Shown here: piece after piece, positions 33,521 through 45,245 of the stretch
How the letters are laid out: every line of letters begins with the position of its first letter
Numbering within the stretch: the first letter of the stretch is position 1
Source of the DNA: Paramacrobiotus metropolitanus
Lineage: Eukaryota; Tardigrada; Eutardigrada; Parachela; Macrobiotidae
Assembly (NCBI RefSeq): GCF_019649055.1
Contig: NW_026570237.1
Coordinates: 372,001 to 436,000, forward strand
Length of the DNA stretch: 64,000 bases
Reading direction: 5' to 3'
Notes under the pieces: generated by a model
Database searches by the model: none
Seen by the model: only the letters and a program-made list of their open reading frames with translations
Told to the model about the DNA's origin: nothing
Position numbers and translations under genes: made by a program

Positions 33521-34719
33521 GGCCACCGATGGCCCGCGCAATGATGGTACTTGGGCTCGGACTTGGCAAATATCCGAGTCCAAATCCTAGCTTGAGCATT
33601 GGCCGCTACCAACTTATTGCTGTCCATGACAAATCCTTTCACTCTAATTTTTGAGTTTATCGCGTAATTCACGTTATCCGGGCACGGTGGAGTTTCCGTG
33701 GCATAGTTTTGCAAAATCTCCAGGCCAGATAGCGTTTGATCTTATGCGGCTTCCCAGATCCGACAAGATAACACAAGCATTTCAGGGGGCTGTATTGTAT
33801 ACAGGTTTGCCGAGCTGGTGGTTTCCAAAATGCGCAGAACTCTTGGCGTCGTTCGGTCTAATGGTTGCCGGAATACATTTTCTGCTAGGCAGTCCGCAGT
33901 TTTGCGTTCTTATTGGGTTACCGCCGTACCGAATTCAGGGTAGGATTGTAGAAACGGAATATTTACAAGTCAGTGGACACTGTAAAACATATAAGCCTTC
34001 TCCAAATTCCTCTTCGGCTTTTTTCCACAGCCTTCTATTAAATTGACCTCCTTTTAATAATTCAATATCGTTTTGTGATAATATCGTCTCCTGAAGCGCT
34101 CGCGTATTCGTGCTTGCAGTGCAAACTTTCCACTTCAAAGTGCCAGTCAGCTGCCTGTCAAAAATCTTTTAAAAGGATCAGTAGAATACAGTCTACAACA
34201 GGACAAATGAGAAAAAAATAGACATAGATATACAATGCGTGGTGTCTGATATGGTCAAGCCCATCGGAAAATTTGTCGACCGACCTTTCTAATGTTTACG
34301 TTACCAAGTACCTGTTAACAAGTAAGTCAACGTGAAATTGCTAACGTTGCTTTTTAACGTAGTTTGAAATTGCTTACGTACGTACATATTCGTGTAATTT
34401 GGATTTTGATAAGCAAAAATGGCGATACGTCAAATATATTCGTGCACTCGGTACCCATTTTGTGCTTTGGGCAAAGCATTAACTGCAACTGCATGAGCGA
34501 ACGAGCTCAAATTCTGCTTAAAAAAACTAATCTCACTAAGGTTCATGGATCCAGGGCGATGGGAGCGTGCAAATTCAGGCGGAAGCCCTGTACGAAGAAT
34601 AAATCCACTGCAGCTGGTGCTCGCCTGGAGAGTGTTAAGTGTTAACTGATAAGCGTTTAGCTCAACTGTGCTACCCTACGAGTTTTGTCGTTGTTTCCGG
34701 CAACGGTTTTTGCTGATTA
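33521..34719. other. Intergenic or decayed element, nothing firm
   Basis: A 131-codon plus frame (33651-34046) and a 93-codon plus frame (34364-34645) show no recognisable family. The start of this stretch may hold more of the RT fragment above. Confidence 0.25.
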
Positions 34720-35170
34720 ATAAATGGCATCTTCTTATTAGAAATGCTAGAAAGCCCTTTAGAGAAGATGAACTCAAATGATTGCCAGATGGTAATGGCT
34801 CCGGACAAAAATTCGAACAAAGTTTACTTGGGCAGTTGGGCAGCGCTAGTAGCCTTTAAATGGTATGACAGGCTCAAAGGAGAAAGCGTAAGAAGTGAAA
34901 GATGAACTGAGTCAGCAAATAAACCATTGACCAAGGATCAGAGTTTATTGAGGAATATCAGCAAGCCGTATTCATAAAGGCTAGAGCTGTGACTACCTGC
35001 AAGGTTCCCGCTATTTCCTGTCGCGTCGGACGACGCACGCCGGCTGGACAACGCAAAAGATTGAGAAGAACAGGACCGGGTTGTTGATCGCGTCCTGAAG
35101 CACATGGTTGGCTACTTGATACAGCTTATGTCGGAACAGTAAATCCACTTCACGACGAGAACGATAAGTC
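34720..35170 (+). mobile_element. Probable gag remnant of a Ty3/gypsy element
   Basis: Degraded plus-strand text includes 'AALVAFKWYDRLKGESV', the A-x-x-WY-x-x-L box of gypsy gag, and later 'VLKHMVGYLIQLMSEQ'. It may be the front of the plus-strand element whose pol end lies at 37.5-39.7 kb, with a minus-strand gypsy piece lying between them. Confidence 0.4.
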
Positions 35171-35755
35171 GGAACTTAAGTTTTAATCTACTGCTATCGT
35201 CATAGCGATATACTATTATTGTACCGGGCGCGACCTACTGACCTACTTTTAGGTGTTTTATATGTAACTTTTCTTGCTGAATTAAAAAAAGTTGGTCCCG
35301 ACTGAGGAAATTTAAAACTTCAAGAGTTACAGCCAAAAAAAGAAATTACGGCGCAACTCTCAAATACGCAACTACGTACTCACCGTGTTATAAGATACGC
35401 TTAACAGCAAAAACATCGAAACTGAAACAAATCTGGTTTCGAAACTACATAGCTAAAAATAACCTAAGATTAACCGAAGTAACCTAAGAATAACCCAAAA
35501 ACCTTTAAAAAAAAAATTTAAAATAAAACAAAATCAAAGCAACTGCGGTCTTGTTACCCATTCATCGCACAACAGTTACCGGCTGACACATTAAAAGCAT
35601 TGGCAGCCTTGCTTGAGTGCACTGGCAATGCTTTACAATGCATGTTCTGCATTCCCAAACCCTTTTTCCTTGAGTTATTTTGGGTTTTCCTCACTCCAAC
35701 ATAAATAACTATAGTTAAAAAACTTTTGTGTGTGTTTCAAGCAATAACAATCAAA
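35171..35755. other. AT-rich spacer, nothing firm
   Basis: No coding text. A possible LTR or insertion boundary between the gag remnant and the minus-strand RT piece, but no matching partner repeat was found. Confidence 0.25.
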
Positions 35756-36660
35756 TCGGCTGCGCCCGGTAAAATACTACATCATCCATACTGCTGGAGA
35801 AGGTGGGCCCACCTGTTCAGGCGTCCCTCCGGCTCTTTTAAATTCATCAGAAATTTTAGTGCATTATAATCCGTAATAAGTTTGAAACGTTTACCGGCCA
35901 AGTAATGTTTAAAACGCGTGATAGCGTACGCAATAGCAAAGCACTCCATTTCAGAGGTGCTATAGCTCTTCTGATGTTTGTCGTGGGCCTTAGAAGCATA
36001 CGGGAAAACGTGCAACCGTCCGGGTACAGTTGCTCGAGTCTAGCCCCGACTTCCACGCCAGACGCGTCAGTCTTCTGCTGAACATCCAGCTGAGAATCAA
36101 AAGATTACAACACGGGACTCGTTACCAATTTCACACTTTTCGCACTGGACTCGATTGGTGACCCATTTCACACTTTTTCGCATTTAGCTTAAATCCGACT
36201 TTCGCGACAGCCGTCAGCACTTGACTCAGAAGCTTTAGATGCTCTTCGAACGATGTTCCACCGACAAGGACATCGTTGATGTAACAAATGACACAATTCC
36301 ACTTCAGGTGATCTAATACAGTATCAATAGCCCGTTGAAATATGGCTGGAGCTCCGTTGAGCCCAAAGGGCATTCTGCAGGAATCGTATTGGCCATCTGC
36401 CGTAACGACACTGCATTTAGCCTGGCCAGAGTCTTTGACTGTTCACTGCCAGAATGCAGAGTAAAAATCCAAGTAACTGAAAAATTTTGACTCGTCGAAT
36501 GAGTTAACAGCATCCTCTACGCGAGGAAGGTTTGCTGTCATAATGAATGTTCGGTCCAAGTGAATAGCAAATTTGTGAAAAGGATCATGGTTTCCAGTTT
36601 AGGACGCTGTATTTTGTATATAAACGCTATTACATAATTGCGTTTTGGCTAGGATTAACG
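35756..36660 (-). mobile_element. Ty3/gypsy RT and RNase H fragment (minus strand)
   Basis: From 5' to 3' on the minus strand: a degraded RT start ('TANLPRVEDAVNSF'); RT motif 4-5 ('MPFGLNGAPAIFQRAIDTVL', then 'VICYINDVLVGG'); a gap; then RNase H text ('FPYASKAHDKHQKSYSTSEM', then 'FKLITDYNALKFLMNL'). The order is that of a gypsy pol gene, without integrase. Broken in several places. Opposite in orientation to the pol text at 37.5 kb, so two separate elements. Confidence 0.75.
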
Positions 36661-37490
36661 GAGGTTCCTACTCTGCTTTAGGCTGTTCACTGTATTGAGC
36701 TCCGCGTTTACGTCTCTTCTTCATGGCAACGATTTTATCACGAGATTTCGCTTCGATAGGCCGACTGCGCCCGCAGGAGGTGCATTGCAGTAGGCAAGTT
36801 TCCGTTCGTTCATATAGCACTGGAGTACGATTACTGAATCCGCGTCCACGCCCGAAAATATCATTCATAGTTCCACCAAAGTCCATGATCCAAAACCCAT
36901 CCGCTCAAAGCGGTACTGGCCACCATGCTCACTTCGCACCGTGAAAGCAATTTTGTCTTTAGATAGTTCTTCTAATTCAATTTGTCAGTTGCCGGTGGCT
37001 GAGTTTATACTGAAAACAGCGAATTGAATTAGTAAGCAATGTTTTTGCCTGGTATCGGAAGGAGAAAATTTTTGTGACGTCATTAAGCTTCCTTGAGTTC
37101 CTCTGATCAACACACATTCTGCCCGTCACTAGTTTTGTTGCGTACGATATTTGTGTTTTATTCCGACAGACAAGGACTGATGGCCTTATTAGCCAGCATT
37201 TTGGAGATTATTCTCTTTTAAACCATAGGAGTAGGATTTGGTGATTATTGTCCCTTGAAGCGTTGCACTGAGTTAAGCGTAAAGGGTACACACTTGTAAG
37301 GATACATTCAGAATACTTCGACCGACTTTGGGCGGACATTGGTACATTCAAAATTTGTTAAACTTCATCAATTTTCAGAAAAATTTCGTGGTGCTCCTCT
37401 CCACCTCAAGTCTCACCTAGCCATATGGCTTGCGGCAACCATGGACGGGCTGGTGGCATGGACGGCGCTGCCCAGTTAGTTGAGGCAGGA
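36661..37490. other. Intergenic or decayed element, nothing firm
   Basis: A minus-strand frame at 36886-36668 with 'GRGRGFSNRTPVLYERTE' and two Cys, followed by basic text, and a plus-strand shadow at 36723-36944 are present. No family is assigned. Confidence 0.25.
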
Positions 37491-39900
37491 AACTTTTCCT
37501 GTTTGGATATTCCGGTCTTTGTAATTATTACGCAAGTTCGTTAAGGACGATGCTAGCCAAACCCGAGCCATGTATGGTTTGCAAAAGGGCGAAATCGATG
37601 TAAAGAATGAACGGACAGCCGAACATGACGCCGAGTTTGTCGATTTAAAATATGCGTTGATCAACGCGCCGGTTTTGATCAAATTTGACCCAAACAAACC
37701 GACAGTTCTTGAGTGCGATGCTAGCACGATAGGAACAGGAGCTGTCCTATATCAGGACGGTCATCCTATCGTTTACGCTAGTAAACTCCTAACTGAAGCC
37801 GAACGTAAATATCCGATTACCGAATTGGAATGGCTGTAGAATTTGCATGCCGTAAGTTCCGACACTTTATCGAATACTCACGTTTCTATGTGCAAACCGA
37901 TCATCAGTCGTTAACAAACTTGTTACATTCTGTGTCGAGGAAGGAGGGCTTGAACAAGCGCCTTACCCGTTGGGCACTTCAATTGAGTAGTCACAAAATA
38001 ACTATCCAGTATCCGCCGGGCAAACAATGCGACAATGCCAGGTGCTTTAAGCCGTCATCCAGTCGGACTGCCGGTCGGAACTGCCGACGATGACGACTGG
38101 GATGAAATGAAAGATTGGATTTTTAGTACTCCGACCATTCGAGTCGTTACAATCACCGACCCAGCCGAGCACGATGAAGACGAAGATAATTTTAAGTATT
38201 ATCGAGCCGAACAGGCAAAGGATCCTGTAATCGAAAAGCGCATTCATGCCCTTTAGGGCCGAGCCGAAAGTACTCATTTATTCAAACGCGATCCATACTT
38301 CGAGTTAAGGAACGGCGTTTTGTAACGATTGACCGAAAAGGACGACCGCCTTGATCGACATTTCGTCGTGCCGAAGCATATGCGTGTCGATATAATGCAT
38401 GCTGTGCACGATACACCGGCTAGCGGACATCTGGGCCCAATAATCACGTATCAAGCAATTGCGCTTCGCTATTATTGGGACGGCATGGTTGCCGATATCG
38501 ATAAATACGTACGCAATTGTTATTTGTGCCAGCACCGTAAAACCGAACGGAAGGCACCGCCGGGTAAGCTGTAACAGATAGCTATCGGTGCCCCATGGTT
38601 CCGCGTTCAAGCCGATCTAAAAAGGCCTTTGCCGATTACCCCAAGAGGTAATACATATATAGCCGACGCTTTTGACGAATTAACTAAGTTCGTAATAGCT
38701 AAGCCGATTCCTAATGCGAAAAAGGAAACTGTCGCTAGTGTCCTTATTCACGACGTATTTTTGCCGTATGGCACGCCGCACATTTTGAATACCGATCGTG
38801 GAACTCATTTCCACAATAAGCTTCTTGAAGCGACCGATCATCGCTGAAAGATTCAGCATTATTTTGGTGCTGCCTACCATACAATTGGTAGAGGCTTGGT
38901 CGAACGTCAAATGCAAACAACTGTCGATTTGTTGGAAATGTATGCTGCCGACGGACGGGAAAAGAATTAGGATACCAATCTCCCGTTCGTGGTAGCCGCT
39001 TAAAATCGAGTTCAGAATAAAACTATTCACATGTCGCCGTACTACATGTTGTACGGACGCGAACAAGTTATCCCAGCCGATACGGTCACTAAAACCAATA
39101 TACCAGCCGAACATGCGTCGATAGCTGAATACATAGATGAATTTCGCCATAATTTAGCGCTAGCGCATGAGTTAGCTGAAATCTACATGAGAGAAGAGTT
39201 CATCAAAACAGCCAAACGTTTTGATGAAAATCGTCGAGAAGACGATTAACAGATCGGTAAACTAGTTCTTCTAAAGCGAGAAAAGAGGAAGGGTGAAACC
39301 GAATCTTTTCGAGATAAATTCGGAGCTGGATGGGAAGTTACTGGTTTCCCGAATACCAATGCCGTCGAAACCGAAAACAAAGATAAGCCGGGAGAAACTC
39401 GCATTGTTAATTGCGAGCGCCTCAAGCATTTTAACACAACCGAAGAGAATCGTAAAGGAATAACCAGCACGATCTCCTAGCCGAAATCAGCTGAAAACGG
39501 TTTAAATGTGAACGCTGAGCCGTTCGTACCAGTCGATATTGTAGAAGCTGTTCAAGCAACAAACGATATCGTTGACAATAATGCCGACGTCGTCGCTGAC
39601 GATGACCAGTGGGGATATTTCGATAGCCGGTTTTTCTTGCGTTTGGAGAGTACGTTTCCCGTGTTTTTGCTGTGGAGTCGGATTGAAAGATATACTGCCC
39701 TTTAAAGATATAATCGTTTGATGCTGTTTTTCTCCTCACTGCGCGCTTCTTAAGCACACCGAAGCCGCGAATATGTAATCGATATGCTACTAAAAGACAA
39801 AGACCTGGATGTGGTTTCGCGGCGAAACTACGATCGTGAAGGCGTTCAGTTTTACGGTTCTTGCAATGACTACGACGGCGATGTTGTTGGCGGGTAGTTA
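37491..39900 (+). mobile_element. Ty3/gypsy pol remnant: RT end, RNase H, integrase
   Basis: Clear collinear order. RT thumb and RNase H from about 37500 ('VLECDASTIGTGAVLYQDGH', 'EWL..EFACRKFRHFIE', 'VQTDHQSLTNLL'). Then 'TIQYPPGKQCDNA', the linker before integrase. Then the integrase zinc-binding part (38350-38570, H...H...C..C with 'VRNCYLCQHRK'), the catalytic core (38630-38960, from 'ITPRGNTYIADAFDELTKFV' to 'PHILNTDRGTHFHNKLLE') and the C-terminal part ('MSPYYMLYGREQVIPAD', 39031 on). An acidic extension ('VDNNADVVADDDQW') and another coding-like stretch to about 39895 follow. Broken at several points. No LTR pair was identified. Confidence 0.85.
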
Positions 39901-40019
39901 GCACTGACATGCGCTTACGGACCACTCCATGGTACAACCCCATCAAGGTAAGCATGTTTAGCATAATTGATCAACTTGTATTTTCAGGAAATTTTTTTGC
40001 AATTCCAGTATATTCCTTT

Positions 40020-40740
40020 TTGCAGTAATGGCATCTTTAAGCAGACTTACTTTCAAATCCGAAAGCGGTTCCGGTAAATGCTACGAAATTACCAAGACAT
40101 GTACCATGTGAATAGATACGTCCAACAACTGTCTTTAATAGGACCAGCGCCAACCAAAATGCAGGATGCGAACTTGTTGGCAGCAAGGGTATGTATCTGG
40201 CAGCTATGCAGTGACCAGCCTAATTACCCTCCTGAACGATGGGACTATTAAGAAAAACCTGGACAAAGCCCCGATCACGAAGAAGCACAAGTCCTATTTC
40301 TGGAACTCAAAACTAAAGACATTATCGGCACTCTTGTTAACGCAGCGTTTGGTCGAAGCATAAGTGAGTCAACAAATTGCCTCGATGTTTCAAAATACAA
40401 CTGGCGATCAACTAAACACTTATTCGCATTTAAGTCAATCGCCTACATTACGCAGGTTTAACCTATGTGCTGTGCGAGCACTACGACGTCTGTTTAAGGC
40501 AAAAAAAACTGCAATGTCTGGCTGGGGTATATCAAGCTACCGCATCAATTTGCATTGCCATTACGAGATGGGGTCACCATATCCCCTGGGAATATTTGAA
40601 CAAACGATCAAAATTTTAGCAGCACCCTGTCCAAAGCTGCAAATTATCCAAGTTAAGATGCTAGAAACTAAAGCTAGCGAAGCGACAACAGTGATGACAG
40701 GTCTTGTGACCACTCTGCAGTGAAACATCACTTGCTCCAG
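40020..40740 (+). pseudogene. Unrecognised coding-like text, interrupted
   Basis: Around 40155-40460 one plus frame reads 'DANLLAARVCIWQLCSDQPN' and 'VLFLELKTKDIIGTLVNAAF', broken by a stop. Other frames are open nearby (40166-40723). It could be a gag-like piece downstream of the gypsy element or a host exon. No family is recognised. Confidence 0.2.
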
Positions 40741-41221
40741 CCCAGCACCTGATGATTCTAGTCGCTTAAGCACACGATGGCGTATTTGAATTTAATGTGT
40801 CCGAGAACGAATTTAGGTTTTAGATTTAGTACTGCTGACGCCGAATGAATGCAAAACATTGCTGTTAATAGGGCCGAGATTTGGAACTAAGCAGACTATA
40901 TCGTTGCCAAATGCGTGGTTTATCCACAGGGCCGCTTACCTCCACAATTTTTCAAAAAAATTGCTGCTTAAGGACGCACTTAACATTGACATGTGTAACA
41001 CACGCTACGAAGCAATATTTAGCAATTTTTTTCCGAGAAATGGTCTGTCAAGCCCATGGTTTTAGATAGCACCAACACGTAGCACAGCTATGCAGATAAT
41101 TGATGTTTAGTGGTGTATGCCGCACTTCTGCACCTCAACTTGTCGTCAGTAAGTCTTGACAAAATGCTATTTAAACAAATATGATTAGAATTTTGATAAT
41201 CGCTGATATTATTCCTTTCAC

Positions 41222-41614
41222 ATGCGTATCTTAATCGCAGGAGCTTCGGTACTACAAGCAGCCGGTGGAGCGACCCTGAGATTTCAAATGACGGTAGAGC
41301 ACATCGTCCCGGAAGGAGTGTACCTTCTGGATGGCTTTGGTGTTGCTGCATCATGTCTCTTATTGACTTGCAAAACAGATTCCATTTTTGCTCCCGCTTT
41401 AGGTCAAGTTACAATAAGCCTAACTGTTTCGCAACAGCTACGAGCTGGCTGCGTGAGCTTTGCAGGGAAACAAGCCAACACAAAAAATGATGATCTGTAT
41501 AGACTACGACATTTCGACCAATCAGGTATTAGCGATATAGCGACCAATCAAGTAACAGGGGTAGTATCGCAGGCCCAAGGAGTTCATAATTACAACCCCA
41601 AAATCATGCAATAA
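41222..41614 (+). CDS. Unrecognised 130-codon open frame
   Basis: ATG to stop with 'IAGASVLQAAGGATLRFQMT' and 'VPEGVYLLDGFGVAASCLLL'. It is uninterrupted and beta-rich. I cannot name a family. It lies just beyond the 3' side of the second Polinton-like remnant on the opposite strand. Confidence 0.25.
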   Translation: MRILIAGASVLQAAGGATLRFQMTVEHIVPEGVYLLDGFGVAASCLLLTCKTDSIFAPALGQVTISLTVSQQLRAGCVSFAGKQANTKNDDLYRLRHFDQSGISDIATNQVTGVVSQAQGVHNYNPKIMQ

Positions 41615-42738
41615 TGCCAACGCACAAAATTATAAACCATGACATCACTGAGGTTCACAAGCTGACCTAAGAAATTATCGAACAAGTTATTTCGACGATG
41701 AGATCCCGGATCAGGAGCAACCAAAGTAACTGAAGACTGAACACGGAGACAACTACGCTAATATCCGGGTAAGAAGAACGAGATTGCACACCAGACAAAA
41801 CGTTACGTTCTGCTTCCGCCACCATACGCGCACGTTCTGCTGACTGTTTACGCCGCTCTTCATCTGCAAAACGCTGGAACAATTCCGAAGGATGTTGAGA
41901 TTATTTTATAGACTGCACATCCGCATATCCGCATTGCGTACTGTACAACAAATCTGATAAAACCAATCGACGAATAAAGAGTAAAATACGTCACTGTACA
42001 AAGATATCAAAACAATATCGATGTGTACGAAAAGAGCAAAACTAGAAATACCGCGAAAAATACTGCAATTCCGTACGGCCACTTCAAACGACAAATGGCT
42101 ATTTCCGCCATACACCACCACACTATTTCCGAGTAAAAGCTAAACAAATACTGACAGCCAGCAAAAGATCAAAAAGTTGGTTGCTTCTACGAAACGGTGG
42201 GATTTCAGGTGAACATTCACGTGACAACACAACTGAAGGAGTTTCTCCGGATTCTGAACTCATTTCGCGCTGCCTTTTCCGCACTGCTGCTGGTGAAGGT
42301 TTGGGAACATGCTGGGTATGCTATAAGCCACCATTGAACATCATCCTTGTAGGAAAATCGACAACCGAGTCATTCTTCCGATATTACTGCGCAACCAGTT
42401 TCAAACTTTGAGTCGAATCAGGATGAGCGAATGAATACTTGGTCTTAAGGTATCGGTTCTGCTCTTTCGTCATGTTACGCAGAAAATGATTAAACTTCTT
42501 CCACTGATAAATTTTCCGGCAGGGTAAAAATTGCCATTCAAAAACAAACGAGTTCCAGGACTATATTACCTTTATCGTCTGTTTTAGGAAGAGTTTTCTC
42601 ATGCTAAATCATATTTTTTTCGAATTCTGAACTCTTATCCGACTAAACATTAACGTTCACGTCTGAAAAGACCGCTAATCTTTCCGCTGTGTTATTAAGT
42701 GGACCAAATGAACGGGCTGAAGTTTCTCTATGCGCACT

Positions 42739-43140
42739 CTATTTGCTCTCAATCTGCTCGTCAACCATCGAGTTCTCGGCCACAGAATTAACCAAAAACC
42801 GCTCGCCATTTTCCTGATTGCAATCAAATAACATCGCTGATTCTTCAAGTCCTGCGTCTGAATTGCCACTGTAATGACTGTGGTTTTGTGCCACAACACT
42901 CTGCATAATGATTTCGGGATCAGGTCGCATAATGCGATCAACTGCATGAAGATCGACTTCTGCGATAACATGATGCGTTTCCAGGGTTTCAGACTCGTTA
43001 GAAGGAATGCAAGAGACCGAAATAAAAGAAACTTCCGATTCTGAAAAATTTATCGACGGTTCAGTTTCGCTGTCACTGCTCGATGACGAACTCTCTTCCC
43101 GCTCGAGTTTCAAAGCACGCTTACGAAGTTTCGGAGGCAT
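42739..43140 (-). mobile_element. Polinton-like remnant 2: acidic element protein
   Basis: Open from an ATG at 43140 for 134 codons. The start is basic ('MPPKLRKRALKLER'), then a Glu/Ser/Asp run (SSSSSSDSETEP), then the conserved core 'ETHHVIAEVDLHAVDRIM' and 'ESAMLFDCNQENGERF'. A basic head followed by an acidic serine run is seen in chromatin- or nucleus-directed proteins, but no domain is known to me. The core is shared with 21393-21644. Confidence 0.5.
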
Positions 43141-43773
43141 GATCGCAAAAGTATCACGCAAAATCAAAAACCACAACAAAAATGTTCACTGCTATGATGA
43201 AATAAAAAACTCAATACTGCCGTGTCTTTGAATAAATAACCACAACAAATCTGCACTGTTACCGCTTTCTGCACACGCTGACTAACATAACTGCCGTAAC
43301 ACGAAGGTTAATTATACGCCACGAATTCCACTGCGATATTACAAATTTGATTTTGCTTAAAACTCAAGGTAATTTACGCATGTTTGAACCACGTTTGGGC
43401 GCAAGTCGTCCATTAAAAAAAATGGTATACTGAGTTTCATTAAGAAAATTTTCAGCTGGGTTCTCCGTTATTATTCCGTCCGTCGCAGCAAAAAACGCTA
43501 AAACATTTCCCAACACCGATTTTCATATTTGCTCAGTGTAGGCCAATGACGGACATCCTGAAAAAAATTATTTCTTCTGGTGTCCAGAAGCAGAGATTGT
43601 CAGTGAGATTTAATACGAGATTGTCAGTGCAGATGTTCATAGTCGCTGATCTAAAGTGCGGACTGTGTGCGCATCTGTTTGTCACTCTTTACAGCATTAA
43701 TTTATTTTAAGCAAACAAACAAGACCACAACAAAGCTGCTAAGACAAACAACACCGGGTTAAATCATTCCCGA

Positions 43774-44166
43774 TCAGTTACAGCATTTATGAAAGCGAAT
43801 AAAGCAAGGCATTTTTTCCTTGGCTGCCAGCCGCCTCCATAAGGTGTTCAACATTAACTGGATAGTAAACGACGTGTGGTATGGTTTTTTAACGCGGCAA
43901 GGATCGACAACAACATTGTCTTCTGCTTTCGGGGACTTTATGTAAGCCGGCTTTTCAGCGTACGTTGTACAGTTTTTTGGATAGCCACTGATGGAAACTT
44001 TCTCGCAAATAGAGATGCTAATATACTGCGAAAATAAATCAGCTTTACTGTCACAATGCCAGACTTCGTGCACCGCTGTGATTTTGGTGCCCAGTGCTCT
44101 GGCTACTTTAAGTTTTGGGGTGGTGTACACCTCCGGGGTGGTGTACACCTTCTGGGTGGTGTACAC
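43774..44166 (-). mobile_element. Polinton-like remnant 2: DNA polymerase B, later part
   Basis: A 130-codon frame with 'ALGTKITAVHEVWHCDSKAD' followed by 'LFSQYI', 'ISGYPKNCTTYAEKPAYI' and 'LMLNTLWRRLAAKE'. This follows the Polinton polymerase pattern A-x-x-x-GY-x-[IV]-x-x-[IV]-x-EVWHF, LF-x-x-YI, SGYP, and K-x-[LM]-LN[ST]-[LF]-W-[GR]. The upstream end includes a triple VYTTP[EK] repeat encoded by an 18-base tandem repeat. Confidence 0.65.
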
Positions 44167-44170
44167 CCCA
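44117..44170. repeat. Tandem repeat, 3 x 18 bp
   Basis: Units at 44117, 44135 and 44153 share 'gggtggtgtacacc'. The period is a multiple of three and encodes VYTTP[EK] on the minus strand, in phase with the polymerase-like frame. It probably expanded after the element died. Confidence 0.85.
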
Positions 44171-44868
44171 GTAAAAGTTCTCTAGTTCTCCGTGCGTGCG
44201 CAGTTGCAATGCTGGTTTTTTTCGCTCATTGCCAGCACAGGACAAACAAGCACTTATTAATAATTCTCTGAGGAAGCAACGGTAAAGCCAGGTTGCTTGG
44301 TGGAATCATAGAAACCTTTGCTATTCCGAAGTAGTCATCCAGATCGAGGAAATGCTCATAAAGTTTTTTTGCTAAACCCTTAGGTTATTAGTGCTGCTTA
44401 CAAACCGCCGAATAAAGCGAGTTTTTATTCAGATACAAAATTTACTGCCCATTTAGAGTATCGGGTATCATTGACTTGCCGAAGGCATCAGTACGGCCGC
44501 CGAACAAAACATCACGGATGTTCATTAGTTTGACGTAGGCAAACCCTTCAAGCCGCTCCTCTACCACTCAATGGCGCTTGTGGCGAAAAATTTTCCATTG
44601 GCAGCTTCAGATGCAGCGGTACGTGTACTCCTGTTTTTCAAGAAGTTTTTGTTTATGTATGTATGTTGAAAGGAGCAACCGCCGCGTGCAACTGCATCGC
44701 TGATGTAACAAAGGAGAGAAAATAAAATTGCAAATTTCATTTATTTTGCGGCATAATTTTACGCTTATTTAACATTTACCCATGAAAATAACAGCCGTGA
44801 TATTCGAACACCTCATTTGACGATTTGCAAAAGCCGTCGACGCGATAGCGACCAGTACGGTTTTCTCC
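44171..44868 (-). other. Decayed interior of polymerase region
   Basis: By collinearity this should hold the palm motifs of the polymerase. I see no clear motif in any frame. Sequence is degraded or replaced. Confidence 0.3.
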
Positions 44869-45245
44869 TTACGGAAGGTTTCTAGCGTGACGGATGAGAA
44901 TGGTCTCGCTTGTAGCAACAAAATGCAACCATTCCAGACTTTCGTAAGAGTAAGTCCGATGGGTTTGCAGGTCACCTTTGGTAAAATGCTGAATGGAGTC
45001 TCTGGGCATATACCAAGCGCGATACGCAGTGTCCACATAACTAGACAATGATACCGATTCAACTAAGGAATTATATTTACCACAAAGTGTTTTCATGTTT
45101 GCACAAAATCTGTGACACGCTTCGCGCAAAAGTTGACAGTAGGTATCACAGTAACGCAGAATTTAAACGGTAAATTTCCAAGCGATATTCAGCTTCAGCT
45201 CGGCGTCATTCCACTGTTTGAATATCTTATAATTTTTTGCTTTCA
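44869..45245 (-). mobile_element. Polinton-like remnant 2: DNA polymerase B, middle part
   Basis: The frame reads '[Y]CQLLREACHRFCANMKTL', then 'YVDTAYRAWYMPRDSIQHF', then 'YSYESLEWLHFVATSETILI' and 'RHARNLP'. It matches the polymerase B stretch YC..DV.+L...C..F, T..S....[FY]R..[FY]+.P..I, [QS]S..[AS]L.WL........I.HARN. It lies upstream of and collinear with 43774-44166. Confidence 0.62.

Larger units (their letters stand above)
41667..45245 (-). mobile_element. Polinton-like (Maverick) remnant 2
   Basis: Read on the minus strand from 45245: family B DNA polymerase middle part (45240 to about 44869), its later part (44166-43774), the acidic element protein (43140-42739), decayed text related to the downstream protein of remnant 1 (about 42640-42480), and two small frames with strongly hydrophobic stretches (42121-41906, 41882-41667), possibly membrane proteins. 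The polymerase-then-acidic-protein order matches remnant 1. It is more complete than remnant 1 but clearly broken. No terminal repeats, integrase or capsid gene were found. Confidence 0.6.

Noticed and set aside
39431-39964. 177-codon minus-strand frame
   Set aside because: It is antisense to the gypsy integrase tail and acidic extension, and no domain is seen.
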